Shown here one piece after another: positions 44,566-54,280 of a stretch of 64,000 nt of DNA (positions are counted from its first letter, which is position 1; each line of letters starts with the position of its first letter). The notes under the pieces were generated by a model that saw only the letters and a list, made by a program, of their open reading frames with translations, made no database searches and was not told the origin of the DNA. Source of the DNA: Thiocystis minor (lineage in GTDB: Bacteria; Pseudomonadota; Gammaproteobacteria; Chromatiales; Chromatiaceae); the NCBI RefSeq assembly GCF_016653465.1, contig NZ_NHSQ01000090.1, positions 62,001-126,000 on the forward strand. Reading direction: 5' to 3'. Position numbers and translations under genes: made by a program.

Positions 44566-46566
44566 ATGCCATTCGATGCCCATTTTCTCCGTCCACTCTG
44601 GCTGCTGGCCATCCTGCCGCTGGCGCTGCTGCTTCTGATCCTGTGGCGACAGCGGCAAGCCGGCGCGTCGATCTGGCGGGGTCTGGTCGATCCGCATCTG
44701 CTGCCGCATCTGCTGGTGGGCGAGGAGGGTCAATCCAGACGCTGGCCGCTCGTCCTGCTCGGACTCGGCTGGTCGCTGGCGGTGCTGGCGCTGGCGGGGC
44801 CGGTCTGGGAGCGCCTGCCGCAGCCAGTCTTCTCGACCGCGAGCCAGCGGTTCATCCTGCTCGACCTCTCGCCCAGCATGAACGCGGCCGATGTGCCGCC
44901 CTCGCGGTTGGCGCGGGCGCGTTTCGAGCTTCTGGATCTGCTGCGCGCCTCGACCGAGGGTCAGGTGGCCCTGCTTGCCTTCGGTCCCGAGCCGTTCGTC
45001 GTCTCGCCATTGACCGGCGATGCGCGGACGATCGCCGCGCAGGTTCCGCAATTGACCACGGATCTGATCCCGGTCCCTGGCTCTCGGCGCACCGATCTGG
45101 CGCTCCAGCAGGCGGGCGAGATGCTGGAACGAGCGCAAGGGCAGGGCGGCGACATCGTTCTGATCACGGACGGGGTCGGCGAGCTGGCGGCTTCGCTGGA
45201 GGTCGCCCAGCGGCTCCAAACCGCCGGTCACCGGCTGTCGGTGCTCGCGGTGGGGACGACGAAAGGCGCGCCCGTGCCGGCCGGCACGGGCGGATTCGTC
45301 CAGGATGCCGCGGGCGGTATCCAGATCGCCCGGCTCCAGCCGGAGGCCTTGCGCGAATTGGCCCGCGCGGGCAAAGGCCGTTATCTGGAGGCCGAGGTCG
45401 GCGATCGCGATACCCTGGCGCTGATCGCGGCGGGTCAGGAGCGGGGAGAACGGATCGAAATGACCGCCCTGACCGCCGATCAGTGGCGCGAGGAAGGCCC
45501 CTGGCTCCTCCTGGCGCTGCTGCCGCTGGCCGCGCTGGCCTTTCGGCGCGGCTGGTTGCTGCCGGTCCTGTTGCTTGCCTTGGTGCTGCCGCCGCATCCG
45601 GGATTCGCCGTCGGCTGGTCGGATCTCTGGTCGCGTCCCGATCAGCGGGCTGCGCGCCAGTTCGAGGCTGGCGATGCGCAGTCTGCCGCGGACCAGTTTC
45701 GCGATCTCTCCTGGCGGGCGGCGGCGCGCTATCGGTCGGGCGATTATGCCGCCGCGCTGGACGCTCTCGCGGGGCTGCAAGGTCCGGAGGCGGATTACAA
45801 TCGGGGCAACGCGCTGGTGCGTTTGGGCCGGCTCCAAGAGGCTGCCGCCGCCTACGAGGCGTCCCTGAAACAGGCTCCAGATCAGGACGACGCCCGGCAT
45901 AATTTGGAACTGGTGCGAAGGCTTCTCGAACAACAAAGCCAGTCGGATCAACAGCAGAGCCAGTCGGAACAAGAGCCCTCGAACGGGGAGGGCGGGGAGC
46001 CGTCCGAGGACGGACAGGGTCAAAAGCAAGATCAAGGTCAGGATCAAGGCGAGGCGGAAGCCAGCGATCAGAAGAATACCCGCGGCGATCAGACATCCGA
46101 GCCGGGAGAGACTGATTCGCAGGGCGATCAAGACGGAGGGGCTGCATCCGCGTCCAATAAAGATGCCGAACCAGCGGACGAACAGACTGCCTCACAACGC
46201 GATCAACAAGGTTCGGGCACGGATACGAATGTAGCGTCAGGACGTGATTCAGGCTCGCCCAATACCCCGGACGCCAGCGATTTTAGCCCGGACGCACTGA
46301 ATTCAGGAACGGAACAGAACGAGTTCGGACCAGCCAGCGACGATCAAGCCGAAACGGACGGAACAACCATGACCGATCCGGCCGAGCAACGACCGGCCGG
46401 GCAGCCCGAGCCATCTGTCATCGCAACCGATTCGCTAACACCCCAGGAACGCGAACAGCAGCAGGCCATGGAGGCGCAACTGCGCCGCGTGCCCGACGAT
46501 CCGGCCGGACTGCTGCGTCAGCGCTTCCTGTTACAACATTTGCGTCGAGAGGGACGTTTGCCGTGA
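44566..46566 (+). CDS. BatB/BatC-like protein: von Willebrand A plus TPR
   Basis: A 666-residue protein that joins a BatB-like and a BatC-like part. Residues 1-310 have two N-terminal membrane helices and a von Willebrand A domain with D100-x-S102-x-S104 (LLDLSPSM). One or two more membrane helices follow near 315-345. Residues about 360-460 hold TPR-like repeats (ADYNRGNALVRLGRLQEAAAAYEASLKQ). The last 200 residues are a low-complexity Gln/Ser/Asp/Glu tail with a short conserved end. BatB and BatC are separate in some species and fused in others. Confidence 0.86.
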   Translation: MPFDAHFLRPLWLLAILPLALLLLILWRQRQAGASIWRGLVDPHLLPHLLVGEEGQSRRWPLVLLGLGWSLAVLALAGPVWERLPQPVFSTASQRFILLDLSPSMNAADVPPSRLARARFELLDLLRASTEGQVALLAFGPEPFVVSPLTGDARTIAAQVPQLTTDLIPVPGSRRTDLALQQAGEMLERAQGQGGDIVLITDGVGELAASLEVAQRLQTAGHRLSVLAVGTTKGAPVPAGTGGFVQDAAGGIQIARLQPEALRELARAGKGRYLEAEVGDRDTLALIAAGQERGERIEMTALTADQWREEGPWLLLALLPLAALAFRRGWLLPVLLLALVLPPHPGFAVGWSDLWSRPDQRAARQFEAGDAQSAADQFRDLSWRAAARYRSGDYAAALDALAGLQGPEADYNRGNALVRLGRLQEAAAAYEASLKQAPDQDDARHNLELVRRLLEQQSQSDQQQSQSEQEPSNGEGGEPSEDGQGQKQDQGQDQGEAEASDQKNTRGDQTSEPGETDSQGDQDGGAASASNKDAEPADEQTASQRDQQGSGTDTNVASGRDSGSPNTPDASDFSPDALNSGTEQNEFGPASDDQAETDGTTMTDPAEQRPAGQPEPSVIATDSLTPQEREQQQAMEAQLRRVPDDPAGLLRQRFLLQHLRREGRLP

Positions 46567-48362
46567 TGCCGAAACACCGAACCCTGACACTGCTGTCCGG
46601 TCTGTCGATCCTTTGGCTTTTGACGATGTCGGTCGCTGGAGCTGCCGATCTCCAGGTGCAACTGGATCGCAACCGTCTGTCCGTGCAGGACACCCTGACC
46701 TTGCGGTTGACCGCAGATGGCACCACGAGCGGCGAGCCCGATTTCACGCCGTTGACGCAGGATTTCGACATCCTCAGCCGTGGGCAGACGAAAACGACGA
46801 GCATCATCAACGGCGCCATGTCCCATACCCGCCAGTGGACCCTGGAACTGGCGCCCAAACGAACCGGTGCGTTGTCGATTCCATCGCTTTCATTGGGAAA
46901 CGCACGCAGTCAGAGCCTGACGGTCGAGGTCACCGAGTCGGATGGCGGCGGCGCGGATGCCGGATCCAGGCCCATCTTCCTGGAGACCGATGCCGAGACC
47001 AAAACGCCTTATGTTCAACAGGCGTTCGAGTATCGGGTGCGGGCGTATTTTCAGGACGAACCGCTACAGGCAACACTGTCCGATCCGCTGGCGGACGGGG
47101 CGACCGTCGAACGGATCGGCGAGGATCGCGGCTACGAAGAGTTCGTCGATGGTCAGCGCTATCTGGCGATCGAGCGTCGCTATCGCGTCATCCCCCATCG
47201 CAGCGGTCGGCTCGACCTCCAGGGGCCGCGTCTGGAGGCCGTGGTTCCCGATACCCGCGCGGGCCATCAACGCGACCCCTTCGCGGACCTGGATCAAGCC
47301 TTTGGTGGCACGCTCTTTCAGGGGTTTCCGCAGATGCAGGGTCTGGGCAATCCAGGGCGGCGCCTGGTGGACCGGGCGGGCGATTTGGAGATCCAGGTCC
47401 GCGCCCAGCCGGAGGGTTCCGGGACGCCCTGGCTGCCGGCGACCTCGGTGCAGATCGCGGACGAGTGGACACCCAGTCAACCAAACTTTCGGGTGGGCGA
47501 ACCCCTGACTCGCACCCTGACCGTCACCGCCCAGGGCGTGACCGCGGCCCAGTTGCCGACGCTCGATCTCGGCACGCTGGACGGCGTTCAAGTCTATCCG
47601 GATCAACCCCAAAGTGAGGATCTGTCCGGTGCGTCGGTCCCCACGGCCATCAAGAGTTTCAAGGTCGCGCTGGTGCCGACGCGCGCCGGTCCGCTCACCC
47701 TGCCCGAGATTCGGCTGCACTGGTGGGACACGGTTGCCGATGAGCCGCGGGTTGCCATCGTCCCGGCGCGCACCGTGGAGATCGCTGCCGCGCCATCGCC
47801 CGTGACCGAGGACACGGCCGGGAGCGAACCGGCGGGAAACATCGAATCCTCTCTGGATGCGGCGCGACAGCCCAGGTCGCCGGAACCCCCCGGCATCGGT
47901 AAGAGCGGTTTCTGGCCCTGGCTGACGCTCCTGCTAGGGCTGGCTTGGTTGGGAACGCTCGTCTGGTGGCGCCGGGAGCGTCGTTCGCGGCTTGCAGGCG
48001 CGGCCCCGGTGACTGAAGCGCAAGATCGGCGGTCCACGTCCCTCAACGCGGCTCGCCGCCAGGTCGAAAAAACCTGTTTGGCTGGCGATGCGCGGGCGGC
48101 GCGCGCGGCGCTTCTCGACTGGGCGCGTGCGCGCTGGCCGGATCATGCCCCGCAAGGACTGAGTCAGTTAGCCAGCCGGTTGGGCGGGAAGGAAATCGGC
48201 GATCTCCTGAATGCGATCGACCGCGCCATCTATGCCCCGCCCAGCGAAGTTTGGGACGGTGCGGCGGCTTGGACGCAACTCGCGCCCTGGCTCGGCGGCG
48301 CGGCGAAGGAAGAGTCCGCGCGGACAGCCGATCCGCTTCCGGAACTCTACCCTCGCCCCTAA
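46566..48362 (+). CDS. batD: BatD-like protein
   Basis: A 598-residue exported protein. The signal peptide ends near VAGAAD. The repeated beta-sandwich domains begin with LQVQLDRNRLSVQDTLTLRL and the motif FDILSRGQTKTTSIINGAMS, as in BatD. A membrane helix is near 455 (WPWLTLLLGLAWLGTLVWW), followed by a cytoplasmic tail. ATG 46566 overlaps the previous stop (TGATG); a GTG at 46563 is equally possible. It closes the Bat operon. Confidence 0.88.
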   Translation: MPKHRTLTLLSGLSILWLLTMSVAGAADLQVQLDRNRLSVQDTLTLRLTADGTTSGEPDFTPLTQDFDILSRGQTKTTSIINGAMSHTRQWTLELAPKRTGALSIPSLSLGNARSQSLTVEVTESDGGGADAGSRPIFLETDAETKTPYVQQAFEYRVRAYFQDEPLQATLSDPLADGATVERIGEDRGYEEFVDGQRYLAIERRYRVIPHRSGRLDLQGPRLEAVVPDTRAGHQRDPFADLDQAFGGTLFQGFPQMQGLGNPGRRLVDRAGDLEIQVRAQPEGSGTPWLPATSVQIADEWTPSQPNFRVGEPLTRTLTVTAQGVTAAQLPTLDLGTLDGVQVYPDQPQSEDLSGASVPTAIKSFKVALVPTRAGPLTLPEIRLHWWDTVADEPRVAIVPARTVEIAAAPSPVTEDTAGSEPAGNIESSLDAARQPRSPEPPGIGKSGFWPWLTLLLGLAWLGTLVWWRRERRSRLAGAAPVTEAQDRRSTSLNAARRQVEKTCLAGDARAARAALLDWARARWPDHAPQGLSQLASRLGGKEIGDLLNAIDRAIYAPPSEVWDGAAAWTQLAPWLGGAAKEESARTADPLPELYPRP

Positions 48363-48457
48363 AGCACGGCGGCGCCGAAGTTCCGACGCACTTTTCATGC
48401 CCGCCTGAGTTTAATGGTGAGATGAGGTCTGGCGGCTTGACCCTAGACAGTTTAAGT

Positions 48458-48958
48458 CTATTGTGTACAGGGTACCTGCGCAATAATCTGGCGATACTGG
48501 ATCTTCTGCGTCAATTCGCCGATCGGGAGTCCGAATTCCGGGTGAATGGTCTCCGGTGCAATTTCGATCAGCGGCATCAGCATGAAATCCCGGAGCAGCA
48601 AACCAGGATGCGGGATTCTGAGATCGCATTCATCGAGGATTGCGTCACCGCAGAACAGAAGATCCAGGTCGATGGTCCTTGGGCCATTTTTCAGTGCGCG
48701 GAGACGTCCCAGACGGATCTCGATGGCTTGTGTCTCAACGAGCAATTGTCGTGGTGAAAGCCGCGTCGCCAGACCGACCGCCAGGTTAATGAAATCCGGC
48801 TGCGACGCGATCCCCCAGGGGCGGGTCAGGTACCAGGAGGATTCCGCGATCACCCTTGAATCGGGGATCGCCTGCAACAGATCCAGACCGCGGCGAATGT
48901 TCCGCAGTGGGTCGAGATTGGAGCCGACAGCAATATAGGCATGCGTTTCATGAATCAT
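48458..48958 (-). CDS. folK: 6-hydroxymethyl-7,8-dihydropterin pyrophosphokinase
   Basis: FolK transfers pyrophosphate from ATP to hydroxymethyl-dihydropterin in folate synthesis. The protein is 166 residues. The start AYIAVGSNLDPLRNIRRG, the middle SSWYLTRPWG and the signature GPRTIDLDLLF are classic. I chose ATG 48958, 27 bases from the divergent regulator gene. The longer open frame to 49132 runs through that regulator and is not real. No other folate gene is adjacent. Confidence 0.93.
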   Translation of the reverse strand: MIHETHAYIAVGSNLDPLRNIRRGLDLLQAIPDSRVIAESSWYLTRPWGIASQPDFINLAVGLATRLSPRQLLVETQAIEIRLGRLRALKNGPRTIDLDLLFCGDAILDECDLRIPHPGLLLRDFMLMPLIEIAPETIHPEFGLPIGELTQKIQYRQIIAQVPCTQ

Positions 48959-48985
48959 GCGGAGATGATACTGCGACAGACCGAT

Positions 48986-49609
48986 ATGAACGAAGATCAG
49001 ACGGTTTTTATCGTGGATGACGATCGAGCGATGCGGGAATCGCTTACCTTGATTCTCGAACTGGCCGGTTATCGAGTCAGAAGTTTCGCCTCCCCTAAAG
49101 ACTTCCTGGACGGTTTGTCGTTCCTGGAACATGGCTGTCTGCTCTTGGATCAGCGGATGCCCGAGATGACCGGAGTCGATCTACAGAACTTGCTTTTGGA
49201 GCAGGGCTGCCTCTTACCCATCATTTTTCTGTCTGCCTTTGGCGATGTCCCGACGACCGTGCGGGCGATCCGGGGTGGCGCGATCGATTTTCTGGAAAAG
49301 CCCGCCAGTCGGGAAACTCTGCTTCAGCGGGTCAATCTGGCGTTGAAGGAAGATCGCAAGCGGCGTGCGGAGGCCGCGACAGAAGGCGAAATCCTTCAGC
49401 GTTTCCACCAATTGACACCTCGCGAGCAAGAGGTTATGTCGCTCACCACCCAAGGGCTGACCAATAAGGATATTGCTCGCGATTTGGGTATTAGTCCGCG
49501 AACCGTGGAAAATCATCGCTCACGCATGATGCTCAAAATGTGCGCGGGGAGCTTCGCCGAATTGTGTCGTATGTCGGCACTTTGCGACGCTGCTTCAGCG
49601 AAGCGCTGA
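48986..49609 (+). CDS. FixJ-type orphan response regulator
   Basis: A 207-residue regulator with a receiver (phospho-acceptor D55 in LLLDQRMPEM, lysine in FLEKPAS) and a C-terminal LuxR-type helix-turn-helix (LTPREQEVMSLTTQGLTNKDIA, GISPRTVENHRSRMMLKM). It would activate transcription after phosphorylation. No histidine kinase gene is adjacent, so its partner is unknown. ATG 48986 is 27 bases from folK, which leaves little room for two promoters. Confidence 0.9.
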   Translation: MNEDQTVFIVDDDRAMRESLTLILELAGYRVRSFASPKDFLDGLSFLEHGCLLLDQRMPEMTGVDLQNLLLEQGCLLPIIFLSAFGDVPTTVRAIRGGAIDFLEKPASRETLLQRVNLALKEDRKRRAEAATEGEILQRFHQLTPREQEVMSLTTQGLTNKDIARDLGISPRTVENHRSRMMLKMCAGSFAELCRMSALCDAASAKR

Positions 49610-50127
49610 TGCTTGCGTGAAGAACTCGATTGAGTAGTTTTACGGATACCTAAAAACCGAATGCTGGACTAAACTTATTGGATATGGACTATTGTGTTGA
49701 AGTAACTGCCCTAAATGATGGCGATGGCAACCAGCGCCAGCGAGGCGTTACGCGTCTGATTCCAGATTGCGCCAAACAGGGCGGTCAGTGTCCTACCTAT
49801 ATCGTTGACGAGGATGACCATGAAACTCGACACCAAGATCCAGGGGGCGACTCCAGGAACGCTTTTGTCGGTCTCCGTGCAGGTCAAACAAGAAGCGGCG
49901 CGTTGGAGAGATGCTGCATCCGCGAACCATTGGGAGGTGCTCAACACGTCGACCCGGCTGGAACCGCGTGCGGGCGGCAATCGCCACATCACCGCGGCGT
50001 CCTGGCGTTGCAACTAACCAGCCACGAGACTGCCTGGCGTCCGAGCGCCGGGCAATCTGTTCTGAACGACAGGTGTTCCAAGCGCTCGATGCCATACGCG
50101 CGACATGCCAAGAAGCTAGTGAAATCG
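49610..50127. other. 518-bp region without a confident gene
   Basis: A possible small frame lies at 49820-50017 (MKLDTKIQGATPG, about 66 residues), with GAGG a few bases before it, but I recognise no family and coding bias is unclear. The frame of the downstream PilZ gene is open through most of this region, but its translation looks like shadow sequence. This may be a decayed gene. Confidence 0.25.
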
Positions 50128-50445
50128 ATGGATCATCGACTCGGTCAACGCGTTAACGTCGCTCTTCCCGTGCAACTGCGGTTTCAGGATCAACCGAGCC
50201 AATTGGGCGTCACGGTGAATATCGGCCGGGGCGGCATGTTTGTCGATTCGCTCACCGGCGGGAATGAAAATGGCCATGGTTGCGTCGACATTCAGCTTTT
50301 CTTCGAAACGCCGAATGGCGGGCAGAGCCTCCGGCTCTCGGCATTCGTGGTCCACCGCCGTGAAAATGGGTTGGGTTTGATGTTTCGCGATCTCGACGCA
50401 TCCACCTGGCAACCGATTGGCAATTTGTTGTCTCAACTCGACTGA
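50128..50445 (+). CDS. PilZ domain protein
   Basis: A 105-residue single-domain PilZ protein, a likely c-di-GMP receptor. The arginine motif RLGQR (residues 4-8) gives the required RxxxR. The second motif is NIGRGGM, where the usual N-x-S-x-x-G has Gly in the Ser position, which may weaken binding. The domain ends LGLMFRDLD, as expected. ATG 50128 is the natural start; ATG 50089 would add 13 residues. Its output is unknown, and it lies near the chemotaxis operon. Confidence 0.82.
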   Translation: MDHRLGQRVNVALPVQLRFQDQPSQLGVTVNIGRGGMFVDSLTGGNENGHGCVDIQLFFETPNGGQSLRLSAFVVHRRENGLGLMFRDLDASTWQPIGNLLSQLD

Positions 50446-50953
50446 CTGCTGGCCGCAACGCCCCTCCGCGCCTTCAATGGCTTGATTGCCTTCAAGTTCG
50501 CAAGTCTCGACGACGGCACTCTGGCCGCCGATCCCCCTGCCCGCTCAACGCCTGTGCTGCATGCGTCACGACCCTTTCAGCGTTTTCATCAATTCCGTCT
50601 TGACAGTTGAACGAGCGGCCTGACTTCCGCCGCGGTTCCGTTGGCCTGTCTTGAGTTGGATGGCCATGTGCAACGGGTCACAGAATTGCGCGCCATGGCC
50701 CCGAGACATTGCGTCCGCGGTGCATTGGTCCTATAACGCCGAAATGCCTGCTCCGCCGAATCCCAGGTTCGGTCTTTCCGCCATTGTGCTGTTCGGAAAG
50801 AGAAGGAATCCGCCGCAGATGGCTGGCTGTCTGCCATGAAAGCAGGTTAGAGTGTGCGCCGGCCCGCCTTCGTGGCAGGGATCAGGCGCGAGGTACACCG
50901 TACGGCGGCGGCACCTCGGGATCAGAACTAAAGCGATTTCCAGAGTGCATGCA
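50446..50953. other. 508-bp region upstream of the chemotaxis operon, nothing recognised
   Basis: I see no gene, RNA or repeat that can be supported. The region should hold the promoter of the chemotaxis operon. No clear sigma-28 or sigma-54 box was found by eye. Codon content in the open frames here looks random. Confidence 0.3.
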
Positions 50954-51319
50954 ATGGCGAAGACAATCCTCACGGTGGATGACTCCGCGTCCATCCGTCA
51001 AATGGTGTCCTATACGTTGAAAGACGCCGGTTACACGGTGACCGAGGCGGTCGACGGACAGGATGGCCTCGATAAGGCCCGCGCCGGGCGTTTCGATCTC
51101 GTGTTTACCGACCAGAACATGCCCCGCATGGACGGTCTGTCCCTGATCAAGCAACTCCGCGGCCTTCCTCAATACAAGTCCGTGCCGATCCTGATGCTGA
51201 CCACTGAATCGAGCGACACGATGAAGAGCCAGGGGCGCGCGGCGGGTGCGACGGGCTGGCTGGTCAAACCCTTCGACCCTCAAAAATTGCTGGATGTTGT
51301 CCGCAAAGTGATCGGTTGA
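50954..51319 (+). CDS. cheY: Chemotaxis response regulator CheY
   Basis: A 121-residue single-domain receiver. The acid pair is in LTVDDSASIR, the phospho-acceptor is D53 in VFTDQNMPRMDG, and the switch lysine is in WLVKPFDP. It is the first gene of the chemotaxis operon and would carry the signal to the flagellar motor or to another output. cheA begins 34 bases later. Confidence 0.93.
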   Translation: MAKTILTVDDSASIRQMVSYTLKDAGYTVTEAVDGQDGLDKARAGRFDLVFTDQNMPRMDGLSLIKQLRGLPQYKSVPILMLTTESSDTMKSQGRAAGATGWLVKPFDPQKLLDVVRKVIG

Positions 51320-51353
51320 GCGCGCGGTTCGACCGCCAGCGAGGGGAACGGAC

Positions 51354-53633
51354 ATGACCATCGATATGAGTCGCTTCTATCAGGTGTTCTTCGACGAGGC
51401 CGGTGAACATCTGGCCGCGATGGAGGCTCTGCTATTGGAGTTGGATGTGGACGCGCCCGATCTGGAGACGCTCAATGCCATCTTCAGGGCCGCGCATTCC
51501 ATCAAGGGCGGCGCCGGCACCTTCGGCTTTCTGGATATGGCCCAGTTGACGCATGTCCTGGAGACGCTGCTTGACCGTCTGCGTAAGCAGGAGACGCGCC
51601 CCACCGTCGAGATGATCGATGCCTTCCTCGGCGCCGGCGATGTGCTGAAGGCGCAATTGGCCGCGCATCAGGCGGGTGCGGAATACGAGGATCCGCGTAT
51701 TGCCGAGGTGTCCGCCCGACTGGAACGCCTATCCGGAATTGCCGTGACGCCCCCCGTCAGCCCCGCCTTGCAGCCGCCCTCGCCATCCCTGCCGGGGGCC
51801 GATGCGTCGGCGTCGAGCTGGCTGATCGAATTTCGGCCGGACGCCATCGACTTCCAGTCCGGCGCCAATCTGCATGCGTTGAGGGATGTCCTGGCCGAAA
51901 TGGGCGCGGTCGAATGGCTGACCGGGGAAGACGCCGAGGTGTGCGTCTGGCGCCTGACGACAGAGTTCGGCCGGGAATCCATCGTCGAAACCTTTGCCTT
52001 CGTGTGCGACCCGGAGTGTGTTTCCATTCAGGCTGACGCGGCGGTTTCGTCGCCGTCGCGCGCGCCGTCCGATGCCGACGACGAGGCGGGGTTCGGATTC
52101 TTCGCCGGCGCGCCAGGGAGCGAGCGGTTCGACGAGAGTCCGCTGGATCAGGAGGAAACCGCTGACCTGAACGATCCTGGATTTGGTTTTTTTGCCGGAG
52201 CGCCGGGGAGCGAACGGACGCTGGATCAGGAACTCGACGGTTTCGGTCTGTTCGGCGGGAGTCCTGGCATGGACCAGGTGGCGGCGGTCGCGAATCAGGC
52301 GCGTGACGAGCGGGAACAGGGCTATGGGTTTTTCGATCTGGCACCCGGCGCGCCCGAGACTGGCGTCGGGGACGCCGCACCTTACGACCGGCCGGCCAGC
52401 GGGCGAGCCGCACCAGTCGCCGCGACGCCAACAGCGGTCGCGCCGACCCGCCGGCCGGCGGCGGCCGATACCTCGATCCGGGTCGGCGTGGAAAAGGTGG
52501 ACCAGTTGATCAATCTGGTCGGCGAGCTGGTGATTACCCATGCCATGCTCGCGGAGTCGGCCTCCGCTCTGGATCCGGTCATCCATGAGCGGATCTTCAG
52601 CGGTCTGTCGAATCTGGAGCGCAATTCGCGCGACCTGCAGCAGGCGGTGATGTCGATCCGCATGCTGCCGATCAGCTTCGTCTTCAACCGTTTCCCTCGG
52701 CTGGTGCGCGATACCGCCGCCAGCTTGGGCAAGAAGGTGACGCTCAAACTGATCGGCGAGGATACCGAACTCGACAAGGGGCTGATCGAGCGTCTGGCCG
52801 ATCCGCTGAATCATCTGGTGCGTAACAGTATCGATCACGGCATCGAGCAGCCCGAGCGCCGCCGCGAGGCGGGCAAATCGGAGACCGGCGAGATCACCCT
52901 GCGCGCCAGTCATCGGGGCGGGAGTATCCTGGTCGAGGTGCGTGACGATGGCGCCGGCCTCGATCGCGACAAGCTGCTGGCCAAGGCCGTTCAGCAGGGG
53001 ATCCCGATGCCCGAGAACCCATCGGACAAGGAAGTCTGGCAGTTGATCTTCCACGCCGGTTTCTCGACCGCCGAACGGGTGACCGATATCTCGGGGCGCG
53101 GCGTCGGGATGGATGTGGTGCGGCGCAATATCGAGGCGATGAATGGCCGTGTCGAGATCGACTCGCTGCCGGGCCGCGGCACGCATATCACCATCCGGCT
53201 GCCGCTGACGCTCGCGATCCTCGACGGACTCTCGGTGCGGATGGGGAGCGAACTCTTCATCTTGCCGCTGACCGCCATCCAGGAGTCGCTCCAGCCCACC
53301 CGGGATCAGTTCAAGACGGTGGCGGGCAAGGGCCAGGTGGCGCATGTCAATGGCGACTATCTGCCGCTGGTCGTGTTGCGCGAGGTGTTTCATCTCGACG
53401 GGCGACCGCCGAGCCACGAGGATGGCATCCTGGTCATTGTCGATACCAACGAAGGACGCGCCGCGCTGCTGGTGGACGAACTGGTGGCCCAGCATCAGGT
53501 CGTTATCAAGAGTCTGGAAACCAATTACCGCAAGGTCGACGGCGTGTCCGGCGCCACCATCATGGGCGACGGACGGGTCGCCCTGATTCTCGACGTGGAC
53601 GCGCTGGTGCGTCTGAACCGCAAGACTGTCTGA
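51354..53633 (+). CDS. cheA: Chemotaxis histidine kinase CheA
   Basis: A 759-residue CheA. The Hpt domain has phosphorylation site H48 in [13 protein letters not shown]. The central dimer domain ([19 protein letters not shown]) is at about 375, the ATP site ([29 protein letters not shown]) at 485-590, and a CheW-like domain ends the chain. Between Hpt and the dimer domain lies an acidic linker with four copies of a G-[FY]-G-[FL]-F-x-x-[GA]-x-PG motif. A GAGGGGAA ribosome site precedes ATG 51354. Confidence 0.95.
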   Translation: MTIDMSRFYQVFFDEAGEHLAAMEALLLELDVDAPDLETLNAIFRAAHSIKGGAGTFGFLDMAQLTHVLETLLDRLRKQETRPTVEMIDAFLGAGDVLKAQLAAHQAGAEYEDPRIAEVSARLERLSGIAVTPPVSPALQPPSPSLPGADASASSWLIEFRPDAIDFQSGANLHALRDVLAEMGAVEWLTGEDAEVCVWRLTTEFGRESIVETFAFVCDPECVSIQADAAVSSPSRAPSDADDEAGFGFFAGAPGSERFDESPLDQEETADLNDPGFGFFAGAPGSERTLDQELDGFGLFGGSPGMDQVAAVANQARDEREQGYGFFDLAPGAPETGVGDAAPYDRPASGRAAPVAATPTAVAPTRRPAAADTSIRVGVEKVDQLINLVGELVITHAMLAESASALDPVIHERIFSGLSNLERNSRDLQQAVMSIRMLPISFVFNRFPRLVRDTAASLGKKVTLKLIGEDTELDKGLIERLADPLNHLVRNSIDHGIEQPERRREAGKSETGEITLRASHRGGSILVEVRDDGAGLDRDKLLAKAVQQGIPMPENPSDKEVWQLIFHAGFSTAERVTDISGRGVGMDVVRRNIEAMNGRVEIDSLPGRGTHITIRLPLTLAILDGLSVRMGSELFILPLTAIQESLQPTRDQFKTVAGKGQVAHVNGDYLPLVVLREVFHLDGRPPSHEDGILVIVDTNEGRAALLVDELVAQHQVVIKSLETNYRKVDGVSGATIMGDGRVALILDVDALVRLNRKTV

Positions 53634-53662
53634 ATCCCGTGCGAGCGAAGGGGTGTGCCAAC

Positions 53663-54166
53663 ATGAACGACGAACGCAAGGACGGAGCCATGATCAACCC
53701 GGAGGGGGCGAGCGAGTATCTGACGTTTACCCTCGGGGACGAGGAATATGGAATCGATATCCTCAAGGTGCAGGAGATCCGGGGGTATGACGCCGTGACC
53801 CGGATCGCCAACGCGCCCGCCTTCATCAAGGGCGTGATCAACATGCGCGGCGTGATCGTGCCGATTCTCGACATGCGGCTCAAGTTCAATCTAGGGCAGG
53901 TCGACTACAACGAATTCACCGTCGTCATCATCCTCAATGTGGCCGAGCGCGTGGTGGGGATCGTGGTGGACGGGGTCTCCGATGTCATCGCGCTCAAGCG
54001 CGAACAGATCCGGCCGGCCCCGGAATTCGGCGCGCTGATGGATACCGCCTACATCGACGGACTGACCACCCTGGACGATCGCATGATCATCATGGTGGAC
54101 ATCGCAAAGCTCATCAACAGTGGCGAGATGGGGCTGGTCGATCAGGTTCAGACAGGCAGCGCGTGA
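53663..54166 (+). CDS. cheW: Chemotaxis adaptor CheW
   Basis: A 167-residue CheW that couples receptors to CheA. The domain opens with [25 protein letters not shown] and has [23 protein letters not shown] and [11 protein letters not shown], all canonical. ATG 53663 gives the expected length. It lies between cheA and cheR. Confidence 0.95.
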   Translation: MNDERKDGAMINPEGASEYLTFTLGDEEYGIDILKVQEIRGYDAVTRIANAPAFIKGVINMRGVIVPILDMRLKFNLGQVDYNEFTVVIILNVAERVVGIVVDGVSDVIALKREQIRPAPEFGALMDTAYIDGLTTLDDRMIIMVDIAKLINSGEMGLVDQVQTGSA

Positions 54167-54280
54167 TGGCGCGGCTTGCGTCGGCGTGGCTTGATGGCCG
54201 ATCCGGCGAAACGCGCTTGCCTGACGAGACGAGGGTTGCCCACCCCGGAACCTTTGTCCCGAGCGGGTCGGCGGGCCATC

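Noticed and set aside
48959-49132. Longer folK start at 49132
   Set aside because: It would cover the start of the divergent FixJ-type gene, and the HPPK N-terminus begins at 48958.
54176-54280. Earlier CheR start at 54176 or 54194
   Set aside because: The added residues are Arg/Pro-rich and unlike CheR. ATG 54281 gives a normal N-terminus. Not fully excluded.
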